From assembly GCA_022606425.2 (NCBI GenBank), contig JAHDVF020000053.1, positions 992,001-1,056,000 of the forward strand: a stretch of 64,000 bases of DNA, written 5' to 3'. Position 1 is the stretch's first letter. Every line of letters begins with the position of its first letter. The DNA is from Lepidostoma basale. Taxonomy: Eukaryota; Arthropoda; Insecta; Trichoptera; Lepidostomatidae. Below are positions 32,080 through 42,564 of the stretch, in pieces. Below the pieces are notes generated by a model. That model did not search any database. It saw only the letters and a list, made by a program, of their open reading frames with translations, and was not told where the DNA came from. Position numbers and translations under genes: made by a program.

Positions 32080-32692
32080 GTTTCTTCTTCTTCTTCTTCA
32101 AGTGCCTTGTCGGGTCCCCCCAACGTTGGCGATCACCTCGGCGAACCTGTCCCTGCCCTGCGCCGCTCGGAACAGCTCCTCCACACTTCGGATGCCGGTC
32201 CCTCAACCTTCCTCTCCAATATCAGTTGGAGAAGGTGGTACTTATCCCCACGCAGTATATGACCCAGATGTGAGATCTTTCGAACCTTGATAGTTGATAA
32301 CAATTCCTTGTCAACTCTAGCTCGCCTCAGGACTTCGGTATTGGTAACCATGTCTGTCCAGGGAACTCTGAGCATTCGGCGATGGAGCCACATTTCAAAT
32401 GCTTACAGTCTGTTCATTGAGTTAACTTTCAAGGTTCAAGTTTCGCACCCGTACAATAAAATAGACCACACATAGCATTTGATCATTCTCTGGCGGAGTT
32501 TCAAGTTTACGTTATCATTGCAGAAGAGTGATTTCATTTTATTAAACGTAGCTCTAGCTGCCTCAATTCTGCATTTTATCTTTACATCTGGGTCAAGAGA
32601 TTGCGTTAGTATGCTGCCGAGGTATTTAAATTTTTCCACCCTTCCAACGTTACGGCCGTTCAAATGCAATACTGACCCACTGTAGTCAAGCC
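32080..32692 (-). mobile_element. LINE C-terminal region (RMLRVPW type), (GAA)n tail
   Basis: Minus frames: MHLNGRNVGRVEKFKYLGSI, DPDVKIKCRIEAARATFNKM, LFCNDNVNLKLRQRMIKCYV, ILLYGCET; then MWLHRRMLRVPWTDMVTNTE, KVRKISHLGHILRGDKYHLL. The tail (GAA)n is at 32083-32100. Closely related to 61595-62190. Confidence 0.85.
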
Positions 32693-32844
32693 GTCCGAAT
32701 GTTTACTATTTGTTTATAGTGATGTTCACATGAAATACGTTTTTCAAAACATTAGTGTTCTCAATTGTAATTAAGTATGTACATTGTAAGTAAAGAAAAA
32801 AACATTCGTTATTACATAAACAAAATTATATTCCATTTGTTCAT

Positions 32845-33126
32845 TTAGATCAGTTTCGGCAGTTTTAACCAGAATACGGCAGCGAGCTTCCGAAACCGGT
32901 TAATACCGACCATCCAACGATTTTCGTGGCAGTGACAGTATAAAAAAATCTTACGCTGTCTTTGATCTTGTAGAATTTGCATTGCACGTTTTTCTTCGGT
33001 CGATTCTATTGGTCTTGGATGGGGCCGCGGCTTATTTATTGCAGAACCTGAAGCCGTGCTTACCCAGTTCTCAATTAATTTAGTCGAAGACGCATCACGA
33101 TGCGGTATATGTTGAAGCGAGCACAA
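32845..33126 (-). pseudogene. Possible Tc1/IS630-type transposase N-terminal relic
   Basis: The 93-codon minus frame contains STKLIENWVSTASGSAINKP and RPHPRPIESTEEKRAMQIL, resembling the linker after a helix-turn-helix (W...TGSVxxKPRPGRPxxVRTPEN) of IS630/Tc1 transposases. The rest is unrelated and no catalytic block follows. Could be chance. Confidence 0.35.
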
Positions 33127-33129
33127 AAC

Positions 33130-33928
33130 TTACACCGCGCAGTAATGGGTGAAAAGCTATTGGTTAGGTGCGTCTAAATAGCCTAACAACGCTACTCTCT
33201 TGTCCAACGCTCCATAGTGACTGACGAATCCGCAACGCTCACGATACCAAAACACCCCCGTGTCTCTCGCGCATTTCCCAATCGAACATTATTAAAATTC
33301 AAAATCGGAAATCTGAAGGTTAATGAATAACTTGACTAACGATGACGTGAACCATTAAGTAGAACCCTCTTTTAAAAATCTGGGCTGATTTTTTATTTAT
33401 CAGGCATCGTTTCAAAAATAAACAATATTTTTATCTTATTTAGAAAGGTGACAGCTAAGGCGAAGCACATGATTTTTTCTAATTTTTATTATTTGTGAAA
33501 ATGACAGCTGTTTGAAATTTTGAGGTAAAAAAATATAACTCATAAACGCGGCGGGAACAAAGAAACGATTTAAATAAATGTTATTTTATGGTTTATCTCA
33601 AGTAATCAATAGTTTATATAATAAGACCAAGAAATTACTTCTACAAGTATTTTGACAACGTTTATCTAACACCATTATACTAAAAACGCAATGAATCTTG
33701 ATCGAATCTTGGTACCCATGCGTATGGATAAAAGCTTTCTATCTCAGAAACCTAATGCGGTACTTAAGCTGGGTGAAAAGGGGAGAATTTTCATAGTCTC
33801 GGCATACATTTTGGTAAATGTTAGATTCACTGAAACCGAACAGATGTTACAACTAAACGTTGAGTACTGTAATTTTGTAATAATTTGTAATATAATTTAT
33901 TTTTTATAATATTATCGTTGTTGTGTTT
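33130..33928. other. Unassigned stretch
   Basis: A GC-richer part at 33160-33290 and a 72-codon frame at 33691 without recognised domain. Confidence 0.45.
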
Positions 33929-33929
33929 A

Positions 33930-34172
33930 GTTGAATTGGATTTGAGCCGGTCATATTACGAGGATAACGAATTATCGGTGGACAAGACGCACCCTGTAGT
34001 GGCGACCGAGAACCGGCCATAGTAATCCTGGCAGACCACAAGCCAGATGGTCTGTGGCATCAAGAGAGTGGCAGGAGGTCATTGGCAGAGAGCAGCGAGA
34101 GATAGAAAGCTGTGGAAGTCGGAAAGGAAGGCCTATTTTCAGCACTGGACGACTAAAGGCTGATGATGATGA
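33930..34172 (+). mobile_element. RTE-like LINE 3' end with (TGA)n tail
   Basis: GAGCCGGTCATATTACGAGG (GHI block), CGGTGGACAAGACGC, GCGACCGAGAACCGGCC, GCAGACCACAAGCCAGATGG, AAGGAAGGCCTATTTTCAGC, then GGCTGATGATGATGAAA. Same block order as 4203-4447 and 41955-42332. Confidence 0.75.
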
Positions 34173-34242
34173 AATACTATCATACAAATATGAACATTTT
34201 GTGAAATAAATACCTGTATATATTTTTTACCTTAGAAATTTC

Positions 34243-34475
34243 ATGAATACGAATGAAAATATCTGTTTTCTAGAAGATTTATTGTATTTTATGAGAAAGA
34301 CATGTTTCGCCTCCTAAAGAAGTATCAAATACTCGTATATACTTTTGATAATGCCTTAGCAAAGCGAAACACGTCATTTCCATAAAATATAATAAAACTT
34401 CTAGAAAGCTGGTGTTTTTATTCGTAATAATTATTTTATATGAAGTTATACATCATTGTTCAAGAAACAATAAAT
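34243..34475. repeat. FB1 fold-back copy, complete
   Basis: GAATACGAATGAAAATATCT, CTAGAAGATTTATTG, GACATGTTTCGCCTCC, centre TATCAAATACTCGTATATAC, right arm TTGATAATGCCTTAGCAAAG, CTTCTAGAAAGCTGG, outer ATGAAGTTATACATCATTG and AAACAATAAAT. Confidence 0.88.
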
Positions 34476-34565
34476 AATGTAAAAAATATATTATGATAAT
34501 AATATGTGATTAATAAAAATGTGTTTAAATAATATAATTGTACGACTAATATACGAATTATAGTT

Positions 34566-35240
34566 AGTGCAAGGGGGTGTTAAGCAGGGCTATGTGATGT
34601 CTACATAGTTGTTCAATCTGTTTATGCACAAGTGTATAAAAGAACTTGATATAAATGCTGGTGCTAAAATGAGTCATCTCTCTGTAAATTGTCTGCTTTA
34701 CGCGGAAGATGCCGTTCTCGTTGCGGACAGTGCGGACGAATTATAAGTCTCGGTGTCGAAAATGTATGAGGTATGCAAGTCAAACGATTTAATGATGAAT
34801 GTCGGAAAGTCAAAGGTCTTTGAAAGGTTTTTGAAAGGGAAAAGCAAATGACAATTTGTAATATAAGTGTGAATGAAGAGAACTTGGAACAGGTGAGGGA
34901 ATTTGTTTATTTGGGTAGCATGTTCACAGCGGATGGTATTATATTGGTTCGGACATATGGAGCGCATGGGTGAAGAAAGAAGGGTTAAAAAAGTATACGT
35001 TAACGATGTAAATGGAGTACAGAGTCGAGGTAGACCGAGGAAAACATGGCATGACCAAATTAATCAAATTTTAAAGGTTTGTCATGTCAGAAGCCGGAAG
35101 AATCGACGTGCGTGTATGACTCGCTGTATGAATGTAGAGGAAGCTAGAGAGGTATGTCAGAACAGAGTAGTGTGGCGGTCTATTCTCTCTGCCTACCCCT
35201 GCGGAGAAACGGCGTGATGGTTTGTTGTTGTTGTTGTTGA
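34566..35240 (+). mobile_element. TTAG-LINE copy retaining part of the reverse transcriptase
   Basis: The only TTAG-LINE piece here with RT palm: GGVKQGYVMST (block 4), LFNLFMHKCIKELD, then LYAEDAVLVADSADEL at 34696-34743, where the YADD catalytic box reads YAED, and NDLMMNVGKSKV. After a short duplication come EENLEQVREFVYLGSMFTAD. The frame then jumps to ILYWFGHMERMGEERRVKK: about 150 residues (MAVHNGVL to KMKGSLR) are deleted at 34940. The end is SRGRPRKTWHDQINQIL, RSRKNRRACMTRCMNVEEAR, VWRSILSAYPCGETA, hairpin, and a (GTT)n tail. Confidence 0.88.
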
Positions 35241-35578
35241 GCAACGCCAAAATTGTATGTTTTACAGAATTATCCTGCTGTTAATGATACCGATAGGGAA
35301 AGGTATTTGATTTTAAAATTTCTTGTTTCGAATATGATCATGTATTATAATATAATATAAATAATGTCACACAACCCATTTTGTAACGTCTTGAATTATT
35401 CCTATCCTCTGAAAAAATCATTTTTCCGTTTACATATTTCCCTTCAATGCTATGCTTGTTAGTTCGTTATATTTTTTAATAAGTTTCCAAACGAGTCACC
35501 TAAAAAATTGTATCACTCACGATGTTGATTTGATTTAATGAGTAGACAATAGCGGTGGGTTATAATCATTTCCTACCT
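35241..35578. other. Unassigned AT-rich stretch
   Basis: Nothing recognised. Confidence 0.5.
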
Positions 35579-35580
35579 CA

Positions 35581-36000
35581 ATGCTTTATCGACTTCACTG
35601 GCTCAGGTTACCTGAGCGAATCGATTATAAACTGTGTCTACTTGTTCACAAGGCCTTACATGGACAAGCGCCCCACTACCTCACAGGACTTTGCAAGCTG
35701 ATAGATTTGAACCCTCGGCCATCAACTCTACGATCCTCGAAGGAAGAAGCAACATACAAACTTCTCGTCCCGCGGCGCCAAGGAGGTTCAAACTTCGCGG
35801 AGAGCGCTTTTTTGCTCGCGGGACCGACGGCGTGGAACAGGCTGTCCTACAATATCCGCAATCAAGACGACGAAGGAGTGTTCAAAAGCTCTCTTAAAAC
35901 TTTTCTTTTTAAGAGAAGCTTTCCAGACGTTGAGCGCCCTTAAAGTGAATCTCTCACAAAAATGGCGCTATACAAATCATCATCATCATCATCATTCCAT
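35581..36000 (+). mobile_element. L2/CR1-like LINE C-terminus with (ATC)n tail
   Basis: An intact 120-codon frame reads LYRLHWLRLPERIDYKLCLL, VHKALHGQAPHYLTGLCKLI, LLVPRRQGGSNFAESAFLLA, GPTAWNRLSYNIRNQ, VFKSSLKTFLFKR. It matches the pattern LHWLPVxxRIxYKLCLLVxKALHG...GPxxWNxLPxxIRxxxSxxxFKxxLKTxLF at the end of L2/CR1/Daphne-type LINEs. The conserved 3' end TGGCGCTATACAAATCATCA runs into (ATC)n. A second copy is at 57285-57500 and a bare 3' end at 62235. Confidence 0.88.
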
Positions 36001-36544
36001 CATCATATTCGTAGATTCTTAATTGACGTAAATTTCTAGAATATTTTAATTCGTTCTATATGTCATGTATAAGTGCCCATTTGATTTCAATCATTCATTT
36101 GTTTTTCTAAAAGTTTGTCGCGATAAACTAGAGGTTATACAATAATTGTTTGTTTTTATCTCCTTTCACTACAATATTTTAACAATTGATTTTTTAATGC
36201 TCAACTCAAATTATAACAATATGTAGGATTTTTTTTTCTACGCTTAAGTAATATGGAATCTTTAAAATACAATTTAAATAAATACTATAACCCTATTTCT
36301 AAATTTCCAAGCAAATAATCTGTTTGGGTACTTAATATTATGAATAATTATAAATCTGCTAATTAATTATGTATATCTTCACCTTAGCTGGGCTTTAAAA
36401 AATACTTGAAATATTTGAAACTAAAATTAAACATTCTCTAAGTTTCGAAGACTTAAACTTACATCTTATACTGAAATGTCTCAAATATAAGCACCGAAAA
36501 CCTTCAAAACAAGAAAAGTTATTTACTTCACTAAGTAAATAACT
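36001..36544. other. Unassigned AT-rich stretch
   Basis: Nothing recognised. Confidence 0.5.
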
Positions 36545-36545
36545 T

Positions 36546-36856
36546 TCCGGATCGTCCAGCTGACGACAAGTGCACCATCTCAAAGAACATTTTGTGTTAA
36601 ATTATTTTTCTTTGTTATTTTATTTTATATCATTGTATTTTATATAATTTGTTTTAGATTTATTATGTAGACGTTGAACGATCGAAGTGTGCGTGGGAGA
36701 TGCCTATTGGTGGCGATGAGGTTCGCAACCCATCACACCGCGTCTCTCGCGATGGCGAAAAGAGAAGGATGGAGTGCCGCATCGATTAAAGTGTGGCAGT
36801 CCATTCTTTCTGCCTACCCTTTCGGGGAGACGGCGTGATGGTTAGTTAGTTAGTTA
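36546..36856 (+). mobile_element. TTAG non-autonomous element, 5'-truncated
   Basis: Starts at TCCGGATCGTCCAGCTGACG, then GTGCACCATCTCAAAGAACA, GAAGTGTGCGTGGGAGATGC, CGCAACCCATCACACCGCG, AAGTGTGGCAGTCCATTC, hairpin, and four TTAG units. Confidence 0.88.
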
Positions 36857-36971
36857 GTTAAGTAAAGCATCGAATATTAGAAAAGCAAAGTTTTATTTTT
36901 TATAAATATTTTAAATGGGACTTCTGTAAAGTATAATTATTTATCGCTGTAGGATTCCATATATTTGATAT

Positions 36972-37940
36972 AAAAAAAATCTAACATCAAGGATTTAAAT
37001 TAATGGTATTAGATTTTATTTAACCCTTAACGTACCGTGTTCAAAACAAAACGCTCGCTCCCATGTGGTCAATTCAGTTTACCGCTAACTTTATCTAAAT
37101 ATCAAGCATATGACTCGATGAATCAAAATTTAATTTATGTCATCTTGTAGGGAATTTCATTAGGAATAGATCGATATCTATAACATACATGGATTATTTG
37201 AAAAACATATCATTATTAATTTTTTTCTGGAACCATGCGATTTCTGATATGGAATGCGTCACAGCATATGAGCAACTGACACCAAGTATGAACTTGTCTC
37301 GCCCCGCCGCGCCGCGCCGTGGCCGTGGCGCTATAATTTTACGTATGATAAAGGCACCCAGGCAAAATGTATAGTACGTTCAAGACAACGAGTACGTATT
37401 AATATTTGTCCCTTTTGGTAAAGTGTTAATATTTTCACAGTTCTGATATTATTTAGCGTGCTGCGTTTCCGTCCACAGTCGGTATTATTACGTACCTATG
37501 AGAAAAGGCCAAACATATAATTAATAATACGTTCAAAACAGTGAGTAAGTATTTGTCACTTTTGATAAAGTTGTAAATATTAGCAAAACAAATTCTCCCT
37601 TAACACGAATGAAGGTGAGGGCAGTCTTAAAAAATATTTTTTTTTTTTGGGATGAAGGAAGTAATTTTTTGCTTTTTTTTTATTACGAAATATTGAGAAC
37701 ACTTTAATGGAGAATCACAATTTTTTTTATAATATTAGGGTCCATGAGTTTTAAGAAAATCAACTTTAAATTGGCAGTGGAAACTCAATTGACCACATGG
37801 CAACGCGACGGTTAATGATCTTCAATATGAGTAGAAAATAGCTCATTATTATGAAGTAGGAATATGATTGTATCCAGGTTGGAAACCAACTCCTCTGGAT
37901 AAGAAGACAAGCGTTCTGTTCCCTAAACCACCACCCGATT
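36972..37940 (-). mobile_element. tRNA-derived SINE-B, copy 4, split by an insertion
   Basis: The SINE's AT-rich 3' part (36972-37019) and its body and tRNA-like head (37816-37940) are separated by a 788-bp element. Joined they follow the order of copies 1 to 3. This copy is more diverged (B box GGTTTCCAACC), so it is older. Confidence 0.85.
37024..37811. mobile_element. piggyBac-like non-autonomous element, 788 bp
   Basis: Flanked by TTAA on both sides (37020-37023, 37812-37815) and beginning with CCC, as piggyBac elements do; the inverted subterminal block CATGTGGTCAATTCAGTTTA pairs with TGAGTTTCCAC-type sequence at the right end. There is no transposase frame. Inside are a GC-rich patch (CGCCCCGCCGCGCCGCG) and a direct repeat of about 55 bp (37372-37432 and 37527-37580). 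Confidence 0.75.
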
Positions 37941-37981
37941 GTTTTTACTTAACATACTCAAACAAATGCACACGTTTTTTT

Positions 37982-38265
37982 TCAATTATTCATTGTTTCT
38001 TAAACATAGCATCAACTCCAACTATAACATCAACTCCAACAATAATATCAACTCCATATTAAATAATTTATATTAATGAAAACGTCTGTTTTCTAGAAGT
38101 TTTATTATATTTTATGTGATTGACACGTTTCGCCTGTCAAAGGCATGATCAAATATTCTTGACACCTTCGAAAACAATTGTAATACAGGCGACACGTGTC
38201 ATTCACATAAAATATAACGAAATTTCTAGAAATAAGACATTTTCATTTGTATTCATTATTTTTAT
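37982..38265. repeat. FB1 fold-back copy with minisatellite in one arm
   Basis: Starts ATTGTTTCTTAAACATAGCA; the outer block ATCAACTCCA is amplified three times with spacers (37999-38058). Then AATGAAAACGTCTGTTTTC, GACACGTTTCGCCTGTCAAA and a mirrored right arm ending TTCATTTGTATTCATTA. Confidence 0.8.
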
Positions 38266-38289
38266 CAGTTACCTATAAGAATACAGCGG

Positions 38290-38462
38290 CATATCGTATG
38301 ATGGGGCAGATAACGCAGAAGATACTGGAATACGTACGTGCAGAGGATGAACCCGGAAGACCGCCAAAGAGATGGAGGGATAGCCGGCAGTCAACATTTC
38401 AAGAGAGGTCACCCTGACTACAGGAACAGACCAAAAATCTTACACAAGAAGAAGAATAATAA
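38290..38462 (+). mobile_element. LINE C-terminal fragment, (GAA)n tail
   Basis: MMGQITQKILEYVRAEDEPG then RPPKRWRDSRQ, the latter a GRPxxRWxD block, ending in AAGAAGAAGAAT. Confidence 0.6.
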
Positions 38463-38768
38463 GCAGAAGATGAGGAAGAAGACTTCTAAGAGTTTATTTA
38501 TTTCGAAAAAATCGAATGTAGTCCATAATCAGGATAACGGTATAAATCGTTTTTGTTAAAGATGGACATCTTGAAATTATTAATAAATCCAAGGAAGTAA
38601 AAAATAATAATTCCATGTAATTTAATATCTGAAAGAATAATTTATTCACACAACTTTTTATATACAGGGTTTATGAATGTACATTCATAAACAGGGTTTA
38701 TGAATGTAACGGGTAAAGGAAGAAAGAACATGTGTTGTTATTTATAAATTGTTCTCCTTGGTTAGTAA
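38463..38768. other. Unassigned stretch
   Basis: A short ACAGGGTTTATGAATGTA direct repeat at 38664-38708; otherwise nothing recognised. Confidence 0.5.
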
Positions 38769-38771
38769 ATA

Positions 38772-39490
38772 CCAGGGTTGTCCGTAAAATAAATTTCCCT
38801 GTTTTTTTTCACAATGAAAACCATTTTTATTTACAACGAACAATACATCAATAGAAAGCTTAGACCTTCAGCTATTTTTTTTACATAGTTTCCGTTGACT
38901 TTGATGCACTTTATCATCCGGGTCACCATATTTTTGATTCCCTGTCATAGAAGTTTCTCGCCAGGCCGTGAAAGTAGCTCAGAACCTCTTCTTTCAGCTC
39001 CTCATTGTTTGCAAAATGCGATCCACCGAGGTGTTTCTTCAAATCAAGAAAGAGATGGTAGACGCTCGGGGCCAAGTCCGGACTGTATGGTGGGTGTAGA
39101 ACGATCTCCCATCCGAATTTCTCAATGCGCTCGGTGGTGAGCATCCTGGGCACCCACCTTGCACAAACCTAAGAATAACCTAAATGTTCTGTTAGGATCT
39201 TATCTTTAGTTGTCTTGCTGACATCTGGGATCATCTCGCTAAGCTATCGAACCGTCAGTCTTCGATCTGCCAGCATTGCCGCTTCCACATTCGCAATCGT
39301 ATCGTCACTGACCGATGGCCGTCCGGGCGATGCTATCGAGAGCTCCATTCTTTACGGCTGCCAAACCGACACTGAGCGTTGCAGCGAGTTCAGCTGGATG
39401 GGGATGTGGAGAGGGAAGATTAAACTACGATCCAGTGTTGCCGGATTGCACGTTACAGCGATCCGCGCGCCCGCGGTAAACAGGGATATG
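38772..39490 (-). mobile_element. Mariner-family element, internally deleted
   Basis: A TA precedes the terminal CCAGGGTTGTCCGTAAAAT at 38772. A near-identical end recurs at 53628. On the minus strand the relic reads GRPSVSDDTIANVEAAMLAD, RRLTVR-stop-LSEMIPDV (second helix-turn-helix), ILTEHLGYS, VCARWVPRMLTTE and is then joined to RIEKFGWEIVLHPPYSPDLA, SVYHLFLDLKKHLGG. The first two catalytic blocks (CDE and DNARPH) are deleted. The block order and the PPYSPDLAP motif are those of mariner, but the family differs from the 13.3-kb element. The 5' end (39450-39490) is not clearly resolved. Confidence 0.83.
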
Positions 39491-39621
39491 CACACGTATA
39501 TGCGAAAAAATCGAATTAGTTCATATAAAACTTATTTTTAAACATCTGTAATAAATATGTGCAGATTGACGAAAACAATGGTTACGAATCGACTTGAATA
39601 AACGTAAAATTATTCGCTACG

Positions 39622-40113
39622 TAAAATGGCAGTGCACAATGGTGTTCTTGGACCGACCCTTATGTATGGAAGCGAAGCATGACACTGGAAAAATAAGTAT
39701 TATTTTTTTTTTTTTTAAGTTTCTAAATTTCTAAAAGTTTCTAAATTCAGTAGAAATGAGATCACTTTGACGAATGTGTAGAAAAACTTTTTATGATAGA
39801 GTGTGGAATGAAAATATGAGAACTGAATGTAGTGCGAATGAAATTGTTGGGAACAAAATAATGGAATAATCATTAAGATTTTTTGGACACATGGACAAAG
39901 AACGAATGAAGAAAAAATGGTAAAAAAAGTATATGTTAACGATAGTATATGTTAAATAGAGGAAGGCTAAGAAAAACGTGGCAAAATCAAATAAATTAAA
40001 TATTAAAAGTCAGCCACGTGAGGAGTCAGAGAAATCGACGTGCGTGCATGACACGATGTATGAATGTTAAAGAATCGAGAGAAGTATGTCAGGAAAGAAT
40101 AGTGTGGCATTAC
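39622..40113 (+). mobile_element. TTAG-LINE 3' copy, decayed, no tail
   Basis: AAAATGGCAGTGCACAATGG, CCTTATGTATGGAAGCGAAG, then a T/A-run expansion, GTAGAAATGAGATCACTTTG, TTGGACACATGGA, AGCCACGTGAGGAGTCAG, GACACGATGTATGAATGTTA, AGAATAGTGTGGCA. The last 60 bp are replaced by a short RTE-like end (GACGCATGTCCAGCAGTGGA, 40125-40145). Confidence 0.85.
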
Positions 40114-40149
40114 CAGTTAAGGGAGACGCATGTCCAGCAGTGGATCAAA

Positions 40150-40808
40150 TGTGTCTAACAATAAGAAGAATAAATTATTTTAAAAAATCTATACTCAATC
40201 ACATCGAGTCATATATGATGTTATTGATCTGAGATAAAAGGTAGGTTGTATTATATAGTGTTAAGGGTTTACTTCCGTTTCGTAGAATTATGAGTAAACA
40301 TGTATACAGAGTATAACCGCTGTCAGTATCAAGAAAATTGGCTATTAAATAGCGAGCTAGAAACTTGTTTATTATAACCTACATGTAGCCACAATATGTA
40401 TAAGTAAATATAATCTGAATTTAATATATTCGTATATGTGATAAAGGCGGGGTTAAAGATTTTACGCATGCATGGAGATTTTAATAAAACCATCCTTTAT
40501 TACCCGCACATTCATGAAAACATATCGTCAATAACTTTTTTATATTTAACCTTCTAAAACGTAGAAAAATCACGAGTTAAGTAAAATTAATAAAACATAA
40601 TCGTTTGATTCAGTTTTCGAAACAAAATCGTTAATTTTATGAAAATATGAAAAATTTTATTAAATGAAAAAGCAAATCAGGAGGGGGGGAGAGAATTAAG
40701 TCAAGGGTTAGGGTTAATTTAAATTTAGTTAAACTTATGGTTCAAGGAAAAAATTAAATATTGGGCTTTTAATTTATTTGATTTATTAATAAATAAATTT
40801 GATAACAT
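40150..40808. other. Unassigned AT-rich stretch
   Basis: Nothing recognised; AGGGTTAGGGTTAA at 40704 is too short to call telomeric. Confidence 0.5.
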
Positions 40809-40811
40809 TTT

Positions 40812-40969
40812 GAAGTTCTTGCTAGAGTTGGATTATTTTATGTGCCTAATTACAGTTATTTAAAAAAACAGTGGATACGTGGAATAAAAATTTAAAAAAA
40901 AACACACACAAAAGTCCAAATCGTCTGTTTTCCACTTCTGGGAGATGGCATGATGGTTAGTTAGTTAAT
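40812..40969 (+). mobile_element. TTAG non-autonomous element, internally deleted
   Basis: GAAGTTCTTGCTAGAGTTGG, ATTTAAAAAAACAGTGGATA, AAAAGTCCAAATCGTC joined to CTTCTGGGAGATGGCATGAT and the TTAGTTAGTTAA tail; the middle 350 bp are missing. Confidence 0.75.
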
Positions 40970-41019
40970 TTATTTGATTGTATACAATTTTATTTTCTAT
41001 TTTTAATAGCTTTTTAAAT

Positions 41020-41445
41020 TAATTTAAGTTATTCAAATGTGAATCCACAACAACAAGTGATGGCGAATATAAAAGAAAAACATAATTTGAATTTGGTAAT
41101 ATTGTATTTTCACAACAATCTTGTGCACTTTTCAAAAACATGTTTCGGTACACAAACTTTCAACGAACGAAACCACAAAGTGACAGCGAATTTAGAAGAA
41201 ATCGTAATTTTCTGTTTACAGGATTTCATTGAAATTTTTCGTTATAAAATTATCCTTTATGGAAGGCGTTTTGTTAAACTAATGTTCAATATTTGTATTT
41301 TTCTGTTTATATGCTTTGTTTACAACACTAACTTTTAAAAGTTAGTGTTGTATATAAAGTATATAAAAAAGAAAAAGACAAATAAAACATCTACAACACA
41401 AAGTAAGGCGAACATAGAAGAAATAATGTTCAATAGTAACATAAA
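41020..41445. repeat. FB6-related 3' units
   Basis: A block like ACAACACAAAGTGANGGCGA followed by ATATARAAGAAAT occurs three times (41044, 41172, 41391). GTTAGTGTTGTATATAAAGT (41341) also follows FB6 at 49414, and ACATGTTTCGGTAC (41139) is a half hammerhead box on the minus strand. The 99-codon frame at 41039 crosses these repeats and is therefore not a gene. Confidence 0.5.
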
Positions 41446-41449
41446 ACTG

Positions 41450-41950
41450 CGTACTTAAGTGTTTATAAAAAGGGATAATATGCTTTTTTTTTAAGAAATA
41501 TGGTTGATAGTGACTCGGAAAGTTTTTATAAACCAGCGAACAGAGGCAGGAGGGATTATTTATTATATTTGTGTATCCAGTATAGCAGAAATGATTAATG
41601 AATGAATCTCTTATTTAAAGATTATTAGAAAAATATCCTCTTTTGAGCATGACACATTTGAGCATTAAAGTCATAGAGCCACTTACACATATACGAGTAC
41701 ATACTACTTATACACATATCAAGTATTTTTTTAAAGTTATTCAAATATTAAATCAATACTCAGAATATTGAGAAGCGACATGGTTTAAACATGAATAACT
41801 TGGCTTCTTCGGATTAGTACGTCCATTATTCTGAAAGCTTTTTGTAATTTTTTAATATATTTTAGTTTCTATGTTTGTGTTTTGATATTTCCCGAATGGT
41901 TTACGGTTGTTTTATATTGTATGTAATTATTAACTATGTAAATTGTCATG
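41450..41950. other. Unassigned AT-rich stretch
   Basis: Nothing recognised. Confidence 0.5.
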
Positions 41951-41954
41951 TTGT

Positions 41955-42332
41955 AAATGGAACCACAGATTCAAGGTTGCCCAGCGCGCCATGGAAAGAG
42001 CCATGCTTGGAATAACCTTGAGGGACAGATTTAGAAACGAATTTATTCGACAACAAACCAAGGTGACTGAGGTGGCTCTACGGATAGGCGGGCTGAAGTG
42101 GCGGTGGGCTGGCCATATCTGTCGGAGAACCGACAGCCGATGGTGAAGACAGGTTCTGGAGTGGAGACCGCGTACAGGATTCCGTAGAGTTGGACGTCCC
42201 CCTGCCCGCTGGACCGACGATCTGAAGAGGATTGCTGGACATGGATGGATGGGAGCGGCAATGGATAGGGGGCGGTGGCGGGCTTTGGGAGAGGCCTACA
42301 TTCAGCAGTGGATGACAGACGGCTGATGATGA
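41955..42332 (+). mobile_element. RTE-like LINE 3' end, (TGATGA) tail
   Basis: VAQRAMERAMLGITLRDRFR, NEFIRQQTKVTEVALRIGGL, KWRWAGHICRRTDSRW-stop; then VLEWRPRTGFRRVGRPPARW, TDDLKRIAGHGWMGAAMDRG, RWRALGEAYIQQWMTDG. It ends GGCTGATGATGAT. Best preserved RTE-like C-terminus in the window; one stop after DSRW. It directly abuts a TTAG-LINE piece. Confidence 0.88.
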
Positions 42333-42335
42333 TAA

Positions 42336-42562
42336 ATGGAACCAGAAATAGAGGAAGACCGAGGAAAACGTGGCACGATCAAATAAATCAAATATTGAAT
42401 GTCGGCCATGTGAGGAGTCAGAGATATCGACGCGCGTGCATGACACGATCTATGAATGTTGAGGAAGCGAGAGAAATATGTCAGGAAAGAAAAGTGTGGC
42501 AGTCCATTCTTTCTGCCTACCCTTTCGGAGAGACGGCGTGATGGTTAGTAAGTTAGTTAATT
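42336..42562 (+). mobile_element. TTAG-LINE 3' end
   Basis: INGTRNRGRPRKTWHDQINQ, RSQRYRRACMTRSMNVEEAR, KVWQSILSAYPFGETA, hairpin, TTAGTAAGTTAGTTAA tail. Its 5' edge is the RTE-like 3' tail, so the RTE copy inserted into or next to it. Confidence 0.88.
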
Positions 42563-42564
42563 AT

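Noticed and set aside
32845..33126. Host coding exon
   Set aside because: The only similarity is to a transposase linker and the rest is unrelated; kept as a low-confidence relic.
41039..41338. 99-codon open frame
   Set aside because: It runs across repeated FB6-type units and has no recognised domain; composition is low-complexity.
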